From: Amphiduros pacificus
Taxonomy: Eukaryota; Annelida; Polychaeta; Phyllodocida; Hesionidae
Assembly: GCA_949316495.1 (NCBI GenBank)
Contig: OX439004.1
Location: 374,501 to 438,500 of the forward strand
Reading direction: 5' to 3'
Length of the DNA stretch: 64,000 bases
A program made the translations under genes and the position numbers. This document shows, in pieces, positions 21,833 to 33,132 of the stretch (positions are counted from its first letter, which is position 1; each line of letters starts with the position of its first letter). Below the pieces are notes generated by a model. That model made no database searches. It was given only the letters and a program-made list of their open reading frames with translations, and was not told the DNA's origin.

Positions 21833-24800
21833 ATGGCTATCAGCAATATTATACAATGGAATTGTAGAGGATTTGAGGCAAACAGACCAGAACTGGAGTT
21901 ATTAGCCCAAAAATATAATGCATCGGTAATTTGTTTACAAGAAATTTAAAGATAATTCCACAACATTTAAGGGATATGTACTGTATAATAAAGTCGGTTC
22001 AATTGACATTATGGACCGAGCACATGGCGGAGTTTCTATTTTTGTTAAATCCTGTATACCCCAAAGTAAAGTAATATTAAATACTTATTTACAAGCTTCT
22101 GCTGTTAGGGTTACCTTGCACAATACATTGACAATATGTTCAGTATATTTACCACCAAGTGAACCAATTAATATTACAGATTTAAATAACCTAATAACTC
22201 AGCTGCCAGAACCATATATGCTAGTTGGTGACTTTAATGCCCACAACTATCTTTGGGGTGGCAGAGATAATACTGATGCCAAAGGACGTATAATAGAAGA
22301 TAATAATAGTTTGTGCCTTTGGAATAACAATTCTCCAACATATTTACATCCTGCTACAGGCTCTTTAACATCAATAGATCTCTCCATGTGCACTCCAAAT
22401 TTATTTTTAGACTATTCGTGGGAAGTAGAGGAAGATCAATGGGGTAGTGATCATTACCCTATTATTTTAAATAACCATTTTCCTGCACCAGATGAACGAA
22501 TCCCCAAGTGGAAATTTCATAAAGCCGATTGGGCAAAATTTCAAACATCCTGTTTTAACAAAATAATGCCAGAAATTTTTAACAATGTAGATGATCCTCT
22601 TCAAGTTTTTACGGATACATTGTATGATATTGCTGATGGGTGTATTCCCAAATCAAAGCCAAATTCTAAAATTAAAGAAAAACCCTGGTTTAATGATGAG
22701 TGCATAAAAGCTGTCAAGGAGCGCAAAAAAGCTCTGAAAATATTTAATCGACAGCCAACTCAATATAATTTGCACCAATTTCGTATAAAAAGAGCTAAAG
22801 CCCGCTATATTATTAAAATAAGCAAAAGAAAAAGTTGGAAAGATTACATTTCTAAATTAAATACACGTTCACCAATTAAAAAATGCTGGGATATGGTGCG
22901 TAAAATTACTGGGAAGGGAGGTGGAGCAAGGATCAAACATCTAAATCATAATGGCCAACTAATTACAAATCCCACTGAAATAGGTAACACAATAGGTCAA
23001 ACCATTTCCAAGAATTCCTCATCTGATAATTGTTCTACAAAATTCCAACAAATAAAAAATAGAAAAGAAAGAAACCAACTAAATTTCATATCTAATAACT
23101 TGGAACAGTATAATAAGCCATTCACAATATCAGATTTAAAACTTGCTTTAGATAAATCCCATGATACAGCTCCTGGACCTGATCATATACACCATCTGGT
23201 ACGTTTAGAAACGTTTATACGAGAGGGTTTTATAAAAGGCGAACATGTGGTTAGTATATTTTTTGATTTAGAGAAAGCTTACGACACCACATGGAAATAT
23301 GGAATAATGAGTGATTTATATGATATGGGATTAAGGGGTCGTTTACCCCTTTTTATTCAAAATTTTCTATCAAACAGACATTTTAAAGTTCGAGTGGGTG
23401 CATTACTTTCTGATGTTTTTGATCAGGAAATGGGTGTTCCACAGGGTAGTATATTATCAGTCACCCTTTTTATTATTAAAATTAACAGCATTGTTGATTG
23501 TATGAGGCCTGGAGCAGATAGCTCACTTTTTGTTGATGATTTCAACTTAAGCTACAGGTCAACAAGCATGCATACAATAGAACGGCAGCTCCAACAACAC
23601 CTCAATAGATTACAAGAATGGGCTGATAACAATGGATTTAAGTTTTCTTTGAAAAAGACAGTATGTATGCACTTTTGTAAAGAGTGGAAGGCTCACCCAG
23701 ATCCTGATCTACACCTTGGCCAAACTCGAATCCCTGTTGTCGAAGAAACCAAGTTTCTTGGACTTATATTTGATAGAAAACTATCTTGTTTCCCTCATAT
23801 TAAATATGTAAAAAAGAAATGCCAGAAGGCATTAGATTTATTACGGGTTCTCGCCCATACCGATTGGGGAGGGGACCGTAATGTTTTATTACAATTATAT
23901 AGAGCACTGGTACGTTCCAAACTTGATTATGGGTGTATGGTATATGGATCAGCACGTCCATCGTATATTAAAATGCTCGATCCTCTACAAAATCAAGGGT
24001 TAAGACTATGCCTTGGTGCATTTCGTACCTCGCCTGCAGATAGCTTGGCAGTTGAGGCAGATGAACTGCCTCTTGATTTAAGAAGAGAAAAGCTTGCCCT
24101 TCAGTATGCTGCAAAAATTGCTGCTTGCCCAGACAATCCTGCACATGACGCTATATTCAATCCAAATTATGTTGATCTTTTTGAAAATAAACCAAATACA
24201 ATACCGACTTTTGGCATTCGCATTAAAGAATCTTTACAATCTTTAAATTTAAATCCGAATCACGTAGCTAAATTTCAATATCCTGAAACACCTCCATGGA
24301 CCTATGAAACTTTAAATATTAGTGTAGCCATGTCAGAATTAAAGAAATACTCAACCGATCCATCCCTTTATATAAATAGATATAAAAAAATCAAATCTAT
24401 TTTCACTGGCTATCAGTGTATATACACTGATGGATCATTTGACGATGAGAAGGCTGCTGGAGCTGCTGTTAAGGGCAATCATATTTATTCAGAACGTCTG
24501 CCAAATAAATCATCGATTTTTTCTGCAGAACTAAATGCTTTGTACCTTGCTTTGGATCATGTGGAGACTTCTCCACATCGGAAATTTTTAATATTTTCTG
24601 ATTCTTTGTCTTGTTTACAAGCATTGAAAGCCAAGGATTGGAAAAATCCTTTTATTTTAAATATCCTTGAACGGTATCATAAACTCTGTACTGAGGAAAA
24701 TAAAGAGATTCGTTTTTACTGGATTCCCAGTCATATTGGAATCCTTGGAAATGAGGCTGCTGACCAAGCTGCCAAAGCAGCATTGGATAAGTGCCCAATA

Positions 24801-25332
24801 GATATGCTTTTACCTTATACATAGTTTAAGAAATATTTTACTGTTTTTATACGTTCTAAATGGCAATTGCGATGGAACGAAGCTATTTTTAATAAACTAC
24901 ATGAAATTAAGCCTGTTTTAGGTAAAACCAAAGGTGCTATTAGAATTAACCGAAGAGAAGAGTTTGTTTTATCACGTATAAGAATTGGACATAGTCATTT
25001 GACTCACTGCAATCTTCTTAAAGGTGAAGATCAGCCTCAGTGTATTGGATGTCAAAGGGCTTTGACTATCAAACATGTTTTAATTGAATGTATCGATTTT
25101 GATATAATTAGGACTCAATATTTTAATGTGCAAGATTTACATTCGTTATTTGATACTGTAGATACTTCTGTGATAGTATCGTTTTTAAACCAAATAGGAC
25201 TTTATAACCAATTTTAAGTGTGGAGCTCTTGTTTACTTAGGTCATTGGCCTATTTATCAAGAACCGCGAAACATCATATGGTATTTAAAGTCTTTTATAT
25301 TGAATTTATTTATACATATTTGTTAAGTCTAT
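21833..25332 (+). pseudogene. ORF2 of LINE copy 2: endonuclease, RT with in-frame deletion, RNase H
   Basis: Starts MAISNIIQWNC. A small deletion near 21945 breaks the endonuclease after CLQE. From 22011 a single frame runs 937 codons through GDFNAHNYLWGG, WGSDHYPI, FFDLEKAYDTTW, GVPQGSILSVTLF, LFVDDFNL and the RNase H motifs YTDGSFDDE, AELNALYLAL, FSDSLS and GNEAADQAAK. Against copy 1, about 296 bp between DHIH and HLVRLETF are missing. Copy 1 itself has lost one base there, so the loss corresponds to 99 codons. It removes the RT fingers motifs, so RT activity is unlikely. A stop at 24822-24824 with a ~20-bp rearrangement and a further frame break at 25215 follow. Confidence 0.9.
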
Positions 25333-25486
25333 AACTGATATATTGAAAGGATTTTGTTGATAATTTTTGTGTTGTTAAGATTATTTACATATCATATTGA
25401 TTTTATTAACGTTTATGTTTTTACCACTTTTAGGCACTGAATAACCTTAGTGGTTGATGTGCCTCTAAGCAACCATTCATTCATTC

Positions 25487-25501
25487 ATCACTATGGGAAC
25501 C
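25487..25501. repeat. Target-site duplication of LINE copy 2 (right)
   Basis: Identical to 19892-19906 and directly after the (CATT)n tail. Confidence 0.93.
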
Positions 25502-26600
25502 AATATATTTATATAGTCACTGCATAAAAGGATTATCTAAACTGACAGATGGGTTCCAAAGTTTACCATCTCTCAGTTTAGTACATTTTTGAAAGCTATA
25601 CATTTTGTTAACAAGAAATTTTCAAGCATATGTTAATTTTTGTTTGTTACATACATATATAAAAAAGCATGAACGTGATCAGAGAGGAAGGGCAAAGAGA
25701 TTTGAAAAAAAGTTGCTGTGTCAGTAATTAATGGGATTGTCAGTATTTTGAAACTGCTTAAACTGATACATACTGATGGACAGATTTCTGACAGCGAGAC
25801 TAAGTAATGGGTAGGACTATGATATGTTTTATGTGTAACATATCTCATACTATACATCAATGAAAATAATGCGGAATTTAATCAGCATCTGGACAACTTT
25901 TATTTACATTATAAACAAAAAGACATAAAATCTGAAAGTCAATGGGAATTCCTACTGAAATTCTGTTTGGATGACATTCTGCATTGTGTGGAGTTTAAAC
26001 TAAAAACTAACTTTTCAAAGTGCATAATTGAATCATAGCAGAGGTGACATGGGTAGATCTACCCATACATTTCTATTATTCTACATGCTGCAAGAACTCA
26101 TCTTTGAAGTGGTGAATATGGAAGATGAGTTAACGCATTTATGAAACCTGGAAGGTTCCAGGTTATTTTACAGTGGTTTAAGGTATCTCAAAATTGACAT
26201 ACATACAGGCTTTCTGTCTGAAATCCACAAAAGAACATCTGCTCTGAGAATTATGATTTTTCGTGACCACCAAGTACTGCAAGTACAGGGGGCTCTGTAC
26301 GTCACAGGAGGTGTTGTTTACTAATTGTCAAAATTGGAGCAACACATTTTGGGCCATTTTTTTCACTATTTAGAGAATGAATTGGAAGATAACACTTATC
26401 ATGATGATAGTGCCTTAAAATTATTAAAAACAGTTGAATATTTATGAAGTTATAAATGAAGAAAAATCATTATTTTTTATATTACATATGTTTGCAATTC
26501 TATACAGCCAAGCCTTTAAGGTGGAATCCATGCAGCCTTTGATGTTTTCCCATTCAGTGGTGTGAAAAACCCCCAATTTCTTCAAAGAGGGTCAAATCAT
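25502..26600. other. Intergenic, nothing recognised
   Basis: AT-rich DNA continuing the pre-insertion sequence from before 19892. No gene or element identified. Confidence 0.5.
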
Positions 26601-26610
26601 AAATTTCACT

Positions 26611-29600
26611 GATAATAATAATAATAATAATAACAATAATATAATTTGTAAAGCGCTGATACCAGACAAGTCTGTTCATAGCGCTGTGTTCAGGACGTGC
26701 ATCCTGAAAAGATGGGTCTTCAGTCCTCTCTTAAACGAGGTGACTGATGTACTAGTCCTGAGATCACTAGGCAGGGAGTTCCAAAGTCTAGGGCTCGCAG
26801 ATGAGAAGGCCCTGTCCCCTACTGTCTTCAGTCGTGTCTTAGGAACCTGTAGGTAGGTGCCATCATTTGATCTTAGATCACACTCACCTTGTTTGACAAG
26901 GAGTAGATCACGCAAGTAAGGCAGTGACTTGCCATTCAGTGCCTTCCAGGTCAAGAGGAGGATTTTAAAATCAATTCTTGCATGAACTGGGAGCCAGTGC
27001 AGTTCCCTTAGTTTTTCTGAGATGTGATCAAATTTCCTGATTTTTCCCACGACACGTGCTGCAGCGTTTTGGAGGTATTGCAATTTTACGGTGTCTGATT
27101 TAGGGAGACCAGCAAGGAGGCCACTACCATAGTCCAGGGTAGAGGTAACAAAAGCATGGGTGTCACAGCTATTTTCTCGTCTAGACAGTGTCTTATTGCT
27201 GACAGGTTCCTTATATGGTATTAGCCCTTCTTACACATTTTCCTGATCTGGGCCTTCATGTCCACATTGGGAGCAAAGGTAATGCCAAGGTTAACTACTG
27301 ACTCACTAGGAGTAATGTCAGAGTATCCAACCCTGATTGTGTTTGGATTACTGCTGCAAGTGGCAGTATTATATCTGTCAGTACATATGAGCATCTCTGT
27401 CTTCCCATCATTTATTTTCATTTTGTTTGATATAAGGAAATTCCTTACCTCATTGACACATTCCTCCAATTTGTGTCTGCTTATGTCGACTTGGTGGGGG
27501 GAAGTGTGGTCCACAGGGATATTAATCTGGGTATCATCCACATAGATATGATAACCCAGACCGTATTTAGCCAATATGTCAGCTAGGGGTGACATATAAA
27601 TGGTGAACAATATGGGACCGAAGACTGAACATTGTGGGACCCCATATTTTATGGGCTTGAGGCAGGACCTATGAGTCCCCACCTTCACACATTGTTGCCT
27701 GTTACTTAGATATGACCGAATCCAAGAGAGGGCACTACCTGTAACATTGCATCTAGCCTCCAATCTATCGAATAGGATTTGGTGGTCAATGGTGTCAAAG
27801 GCAGCCTAGAGGTCAAGTAATAACAGAATAATTGACTTCCTATCATCTAAGTCCTGCAAGATATCATTCTGAACCCTCAACAGAGCGGTTTCAGATGATA
27901 TTCTTTGATATTCTTTATAGGCTGATGATATTCTATGATATTCTTTATAGGCTGATTGAAATCTGTCAGTAAGGCCATTGCTTACAAGATGAGGACAAGT
28001 TGGTCAGCGACTACCCTCTCTGTAAGTTTAGAAATGTAGGTTAGGTTGGAAACAGGTCTGTAATTTTTCTCAACCAGTTCAAGGACAAGTTTCTTTAGCA
28101 GGGGTGTTATAATGGCTATTTTCATATTATCAGGTACTGCTGATTCTAGCAGTGATTTGTTTATGATGGAAGTAGTAATTGGTAGGATGTCATCTAGGAG
28201 GTCAATTAAGAGCCAAGTCGGGATTGGATCTAGCTCACATGACTTCTTAGCAGACCTCTTGACCAGTTTCCTCACATCCTGTATGGTTAGAGGGGTGAAC
28301 CTCTCCAGCCGTGAGGTACTAGCTGCAATTCCATTGTTCGCAGTGTCACCTGGTGGTGGAACTGGGTAAGTTGGAGCCCTATCAATGTCCAGTCTAATCT
28401 TTTCTATTTTTTCAAGAAAGAATGTGTTGAACTTCTCAGCTTGAGTAACCTCAGAGTCAGATTGGGGCATTGGTATGTCCTTTTTCTTGTGCATGACTGT
28501 GTCGATGACTCTGAATAGTTTTTTAGGGTCATGCTTGTTTTCCTCAACCAGGTTGGAGAAATATGCAGATTGAGCTGACTTCAGCGTGGAATTGTATTTA
28601 TTTCTCTGAAAGTTATATAATTCCTTATCAATGTGAGAGCCAGTCTTGTTCATTTTTCTCTCAAGCCTCCTCTTGAGAGACCTTTCCAGCTTTAATTGAT
28701 TACTCATCCAAGGTACAGGTTTGCGGTTAGTGACCTTGGCGGATTTAATAGGAGCATGTTTATCCATGAGTGCTGTGAGTTCCTTGTCATAATAATTCAC
28801 CATGTCATTCAAGGATAAGTGTTCCCATGCCGAATTTGTACCATTATGGATTTGATGTCATTTTTTAACGACTGGAGATCCAATCCCTTAAAGTTCCTAT
28901 ACTTGATCAATTTTTTGGGAGGTTTGGGGGGTAAGATACCAAAGTATAGCTTAATCATTCTAATGATCAGATAAGTACTCATCCACCAGGTGACTCTTGA
29001 GAAACTTGTTCCCCTTGAAAGTGATGATCAGATCAAGGGTATTCCCTAACTTATGGGTCGGTTCATGTACCCATTGGTTCATGTCAAAGGTAGATAGAAT
29101 GTCATTAAACTTTATGACATCAGGTTTATTTGGATTATTGACATGAAAATTGTAGTCACCTAAGAAGATGACTTCATGACCGAATGACCCATAATGAGCA
29201 ATCAATTAAGTGAATTCATCATAGAACTCAGAGTAGTATACCTATTCCTGCTTGAAGGTTCAGATCGGTAGATGGCTACAAAGTTAAACTTCTTGCCTTT
29301 GATTAGAAGGGATGCCTCTAGAAGTTCCATTGTTGTCACTACTGGTTGGTTCAACCTATTGGTTTCAAAGGGTAGCTCAACACGATGTAACAGACCCAGG
29401 CCACCGCCAGAACGTCCCTTACGAAGGAAGGATTGGAATTTGAGTGAGCCTTCCTCAAGTTCACCAATCACCCTCTCTTCATTATTGTCCTGTAACCATG
29501 TTTCAGTTACAAAGAGAGCATCCAGGTTATGCTCAGAGAAGTAGTCTTTCACAAGTAGGACCTTACCCAAGATACTCTGGACGTTGCATGAACCAATTAG

Positions 29601-30250
29601 GAGCTGGTTGCTAGGTTTGTATTGTGATGACTGATTGTAGTTGTTCATGGCGCCCCCACTGTTTACATGATGGGGCCTAGATCTCGCCACGTGATTGGTT
29701 GGCCGAGCTGAGTGGTGTGCGTCGTCTTTGTTTATATATCCAATACAACCACGTGTGAGGCTGCGGTGGGGCGGAGCACGTGTTGAGCTGGCCGGCGGTC
29801 TTTTGTTTACTTGATGGACTGGACCACGTGGTGCGATGTGAGCATGTGGAGTTAGATCCCGTCCTTCACATCGTGGCATATAGCCACTTGTTGGTTGTTG
29901 TTTTGATATGAGTGAATCGTAATTGTCTTCACAATCAATCAATAGTGGCGAGTACATATTTGAGAGAGAGCGTGGGTCTGTATGCTCCAAACAAGGAGGC
30001 ATAAGACTAGAGCAAACACTTTCTCTATTTTCTGTATGATAAATATGGTTGATTAGGTTAGTGCGAGGAGTAGTAAGCCCAGATACCTTAAGAATATACT
30101 GGTTAGACGTTGTCAGGTCATGTATGCCGATAGAGACTTGTGAGACAACGTTGTGTATGAATTTGTGTTTGTGGTTTGACCCGCCAGAGACACCTATTGG
30201 TGAACTTTGGAACCACTAGAAAAGCTATGCAATATGCGTTTTCTTGAGAT
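26611..30250 (-). mobile_element. LINE family B (CR1/L2-like), antisense, decayed
   Basis: On the minus strand: endonuclease (29640-28960), linker, RT (28360-27240) and a C-terminal domain ending near 26680. The 3' end has a GCGCTTTACAAAT motif followed by an ATT-rich microsatellite (26611-26641), a tail style common in CR1/L2-type LINEs. The C-terminal [20 protein letters not shown] and LPSDLRTSTSVTSFKRGLKT blocks are typical of that group. The 5' boundary is unclear; an ORF1-like stretch continues to about 31.4 kb. Confidence 0.87.
26676..30002 (-). pseudogene. Family B ORF2: endonuclease and RT, several breaks
   Basis: Pieces in order along the minus strand: 30002-29202 (Pro/His-rich leader, then LLIGSCNVQSIL and TETWLQDNNEE of the endonuclease, then the GGGLGLLHR region); 29205-28960 (FLGDYNFHVNNPNKPD, NTLDLIITFKG); 28812-27982 (NYYDKELTALMDKHAPIK, then ELDPIPTWLL and NYRPVSNLTYISKLTERVV); 27763-27221 (GVPQCSVFGPILF, where Cys replaces the usual Gly of PQG, then YHIYVDDTQ and VNLGITF); 27083-26676 (C-terminal domain). 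About five frame breaks are visible, and motif A near 27800 has a stop. Clearly older than LINE copies 1 and 2. Confidence 0.85.
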
Positions 30251-30251
30251 A

Positions 30252-30473
30252 TCAGGAGAAGATAGCGTTTTTACTTAATCTTTTAGTATGAGATTTTAAA
30301 AGATTGATATTTACTGCTTTTAATTTGATAGATTCAAGTGAGGCAGTACTAATTACTGATAGACAGTGGTTTTTACAGAGGATGAGAGTATCAGTCTCAT
30401 ACAAACTTTGGGCTATGTTTGTGACTTTGTTTGCATATGTATTAACGTTTTCAATTTTATTTTCAATATTATA
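30252..30473 (-). pseudogene. ORF1-like segment downstream of the KH frame
   Basis: Minus-strand frame IENVNTYANKVTNIAQSLYE then TDTLILCKNHCLSVISTASL and INLLKSHTKR. It lies between the MITE and family B ORF2 and may be part of the same element's ORF1. I do not recognise the domain. Its first residues come from the MITE. Confidence 0.4.
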
Positions 30474-30475
30474 TA

Positions 30476-30661
30476 CAGTCAAGCCCCGCCAGTCCGTCAT
30501 GGTCTGTCACACATAATTCTGCCGGTTTCACGAGTCTGACGGTTTGATGAAACGGACATCAAATGAATACAAATAAAGAAAGATTAGAATGGTTGCAGCC
30601 AAATCACTGTCGGTAATTGATATGCCGGATTATCGGGGGACGGTCCGGCGAGGTCTGACTG
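30476..30661. mobile_element. Pogo/Tigger-like MITE, 186 bp
   Basis: Terminal inverted repeats CAGTCAAGCCCCGCCAGTCC and (complement of the right end) CAGTCAGACCTCGCCGGACC, flanked by TA on both sides (30474-30475, 30662-30663). The CAGTC start and TA duplication fit Tc1/mariner pogo-type transposons. There is no coding capacity. It split the minus-strand ORF1-like region. Confidence 0.82.
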
Positions 30662-31039
30662 TACACATAAATACATACAATCACATGCAAGAATGTAGTT
30701 GCTTAAGACATTATAATCATAATAATGTTCTTTAAGTGTCTCTGGCCAGTCCCGTAAATTTTTCAGGTATTTATATATGGCTATCTTTGCCTTAGCGATG
30801 GCGTCCTTTGCGCCCCTGATGTGTGTCAGCTTTACAGGCTTCCCCTCGTGGAAAGAGTTCTTCAGGATTGTTTTGGTGGAAGTCGCCCTTTCAAGCTTCT
30901 TCACGATTGCTCCCTCCTTGCCTATAATTTTACCCCCCGCATTATGGGGCAAAATTATCATTTCCTCCAGTTCTCTGCGTTTCCTGGATGGTGAATCCCT
31001 CTTGTCAAGAACATTTCTACGCATTCCCTCCTTAGGCAC
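30662..31039 (-). pseudogene. KH-domain reading frame, probably ORF1 of LINE family B
   Basis: Minus-strand frame starting MPKEGMRRNVLDKRDSPSRK. Residues ~26-94 form a KH-like RNA-binding domain: MIILPHNAGGKIIGKEGAIV with the GKEG loop (GxxG) at residues 40-43, then KLTHIRGAKDAIAKAKIAIY. The frame runs on into the MITE at residue ~127, so its true C-terminus is displaced. Upstream on the same strand a second frame (31395-31168: MEKVRLNPLITRTLNGKTEN and YTYIRMNSFFASFSGENNSL) may be the N-terminal part, separated by a break. The location suggests ORF1 of the LINE; a retrocopied host gene is the alternative. Confidence 0.5.
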
Positions 31040-31679
31040 AGAGGAAGAGGAAGCAGATGAAGAAGCAGAGCTCGAAGAGACAACAGTTTGATGGTAATAG
31101 CATCTCCATCGTCAAAGAGTAGGGAGATATCCTCAGGCTCCTCCACCGGTTCTTGTTTAGCAGGCAGTTAACATGTGTTGATAGAATGAACAAGATCATC
31201 CAGCATGTTAGGCAGAAGAGAGTTATTTTCCCCCGAGAAAGAGGCAAAAAAAGAGTTCATTCTGATGTAGGTGTACCCGGTCAATCCCTTAGTAGTCGCA
31301 AAACAATTCTCCAGTTTATGATACAAATTATCAGCATTCTCAGTTTTGCCATTCAAAGTCCTTGTGATTAAAGGGTTTAATCTCACTTTTTCCATATCTC
31401 AGCCTTTAAGTTAAGGGGGATCCCATGCAGCCTTTGGTTATGTCTTCCCTTTATGACAGAAAGGTTTTCACATGCATAAGATACTTTAAATAGTATATTA
31501 AATAGTATACTATTAAATAAATAGTATACTTTTTCCATAAATGATATATCGGCAATATCTTCAATCTGTCCCCCATATGAGAGGATTGTACATGTATAAG
31601 ACATAGTAAAACAGGCAAAGTGGGACAGCTTGCACCAGGCATTAGTGGCAGTCAAGGCAATATATTACGTTGAGGTATT

Positions 31680-31828
31680 TGGGGGAGCTGGCAGCAATGG
31701 CAGCAGTGGAAGCATTCGGGAAAGCTGCAGCGATGGCAGTATTGACAGCGATGGCAGCAGTGGAGATATTCGAGAGAGTTGCAGCATTGACAGTGATGGC
31801 AGCAGTGGATGTATTCAAGAGATATAGC
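31680..31828 (+). repeat. GCAGCAGTGG-rich degenerate repeat
   Basis: Five or so imperfect ~30-bp units built from GATGGCAGCAGTGG and ATTCGGGAAAGCTGCAGC words. The frame reads Ser/Gly/Asp-rich but has no other coding support. Confidence 0.6.
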
Positions 31829-31962
31829 CCTCCTCAAAAAGTTCAATGACATCCTATCTACCTTTGACATGAAGCAATGGGTGCATGAACCGACACACCC
31901 TTGATCTAATAAAAACCTTGAAAGGGAATAAATATCTTAAGGGCCATTTGGTGGATGAGTAT
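31829..31962 (+). mobile_element. LINE family B, second copy, 5' piece
   Basis: Sense-strand words translate as KFNDILSTFDMKQWVHEPTH and LKGNKYLKGHLVDEY, matching the endonuclease end of the antisense copy (KFNDILSTFDMNQWVHEPTH, LVDEY). It ends at a (TA)n run where the family C LINE begins. The 3' piece resumes at 36841. Confidence 0.82.
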
Positions 31963-31984
31963 ATATATATATATATATATATAT
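31960..31984. repeat. (AT)n microsatellite at left edge of family C LINE
   Basis: About 12 AT units between the family B endonuclease fragment and the family C element. Confidence 0.9.
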
Positions 31985-32220
31985 TTGTTTGTGGACTAAC
32001 TTTCACAGGATGTATATAAGAATGCCAGGAACGTGGATTGAGGACAGGTAGATGATTTTGATTTCCATTTAGTGACTTTTGGAAGCCCTTTGTTGTAACA
32101 TTCACATATTATTGCCCACCTGTGTTCACTCAAGCAAAACAAACATTCCTGGGGGCATGCTGGCTGATTGTGCCAGCTTATAGTCAAGGAGCCACTCACA
32201 CAATTTGGTGTTTTTTGCCA

Positions 32221-33102
32221 ATGACTCTTACAAGATCACAAAAGAATAGATCATTATTACTCAGTATGTCATCTGATGGAGAATCACCCACTCCACCACC
32301 ACGGAGTAAGAGACTCAGTGGGGATATAGAACAACTTAGAGCAGAAATAAAGGAAATAAAGGCTGAATTAGCAAAACATACCAAAGACTCATCAAAGCAA
32401 ATAAGTGCCCTTATCAAAGAGGCTACTTTTAATACAAAGCTGACAAATCTGGAAAATAACATTGCAATGGATAATGGCCTTTACAACAGAAAACTGGAAG
32501 ACCTGGATAAAAGGTTGTCAAAGATTGAGGAAAAGTTCCACTTTGACACAGATGTCACTGTGATCATCCAGGGCATCCCTGCTGACCCTGGTGAAGACCC
32601 TAAACGGGTTGGTGAGGATCTCATCAGAAATGGACTGAACATTGTGGATGTGCCAGTTGTTCGGGCAAAATGCATGTCAAACCAGAACAATCCAACAAAA
32701 CCAGGATTGTTGAAAGTGGAAGTAGACAATCTGGATGCCAAGAAAAAGTTGCTGAAAAACAAATCTTCTCTGAAAAGGTCACAGCAATACAACAATGTAT
32801 ACATGCGTAGCTCCAAAACTCATGTTGAACGCTTGTTGGAATTAAACATGAGAACCCTGCTGCAGGAAATTCCAAATGGGCATCAATATCGACTCACTGC
32901 CAATGGTAGGGTAGTGCCAAATGACGACTACGGACGAGGACCACCCCCAAATCAGGCCAATGGCAACTGGGGACCGCCGCCACAACACTTCAACAATGCC
33001 GGAAATGGACCACCCCCCAACTTCAGACAACCACCCCCGCAGATGAGAGGACCCGGACCGTACCAGAATCGACCCCGATTTCCCCCCAACTATGGCACAT
33101 AG
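32221..33102 (+). CDS. Family C ORF1: coiled-coil RNA-binding protein
   Basis: Open frame of 293 codons from the ATG at 32221 (MTLTRSQKNRSLLLSMSSDG); the ATG at 32266 is an alternative, and an upstream in-frame start at 32122 is less likely. A coiled coil covers about residues 35-115 (IEQLRAEIKEIKAELAKHTK, then LEDLDKRLSKIEEKF). A central domain (VTVIIQGIPADPGEDPKRVG, then LKVEVDNLDAKKKLLKNKSS) resembles the RRM-like fold of L1-type ORF1 proteins. The last ~60 residues are Pro/Gly/Asn-rich (GRGPPPNQANGNWGPPPQHF). The frame looks intact. Confidence 0.82.
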   Translation: MTLTRSQKNRSLLLSMSSDGESPTPPPRSKRLSGDIEQLRAEIKEIKAELAKHTKDSSKQISALIKEATFNTKLTNLENNIAMDNGLYNRKLEDLDKRLSKIEEKFHFDTDVTVIIQGIPADPGEDPKRVGEDLIRNGLNIVDVPVVRAKCMSNQNNPTKPGLLKVEVDNLDAKKKLLKNKSSLKRSQQYNNVYMRSSKTHVERLLELNMRTLLQEIPNGHQYRLTANGRVVPNDDYGRGPPPNQANGNWGPPPQHFNNAGNGPPPNFRQPPPQMRGPGPYQNRPRFPPNYGT

Positions 33103-33132
33103 GGTGCCACCCAGCCCTCTAATATCAAACTG

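Larger units (their letters stand above)
19907..25486 (+). mobile_element. LINE, I group (Nimb-like), copy 2, full length with TSD
   Basis: 5580 bp bounded by an exact 15-bp target-site duplication. Order: ~620-bp 5' UTR, ORF1 with zinc knuckles, ORF2 with endonuclease, RT and RNase H, a 3' UTR, and a (CATT)n tail. From 21625 on it is nearly identical by eye to copy 1 (1-4114), so both are young. The intact duplication dates the insertion as recent. Confidence 0.93.
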
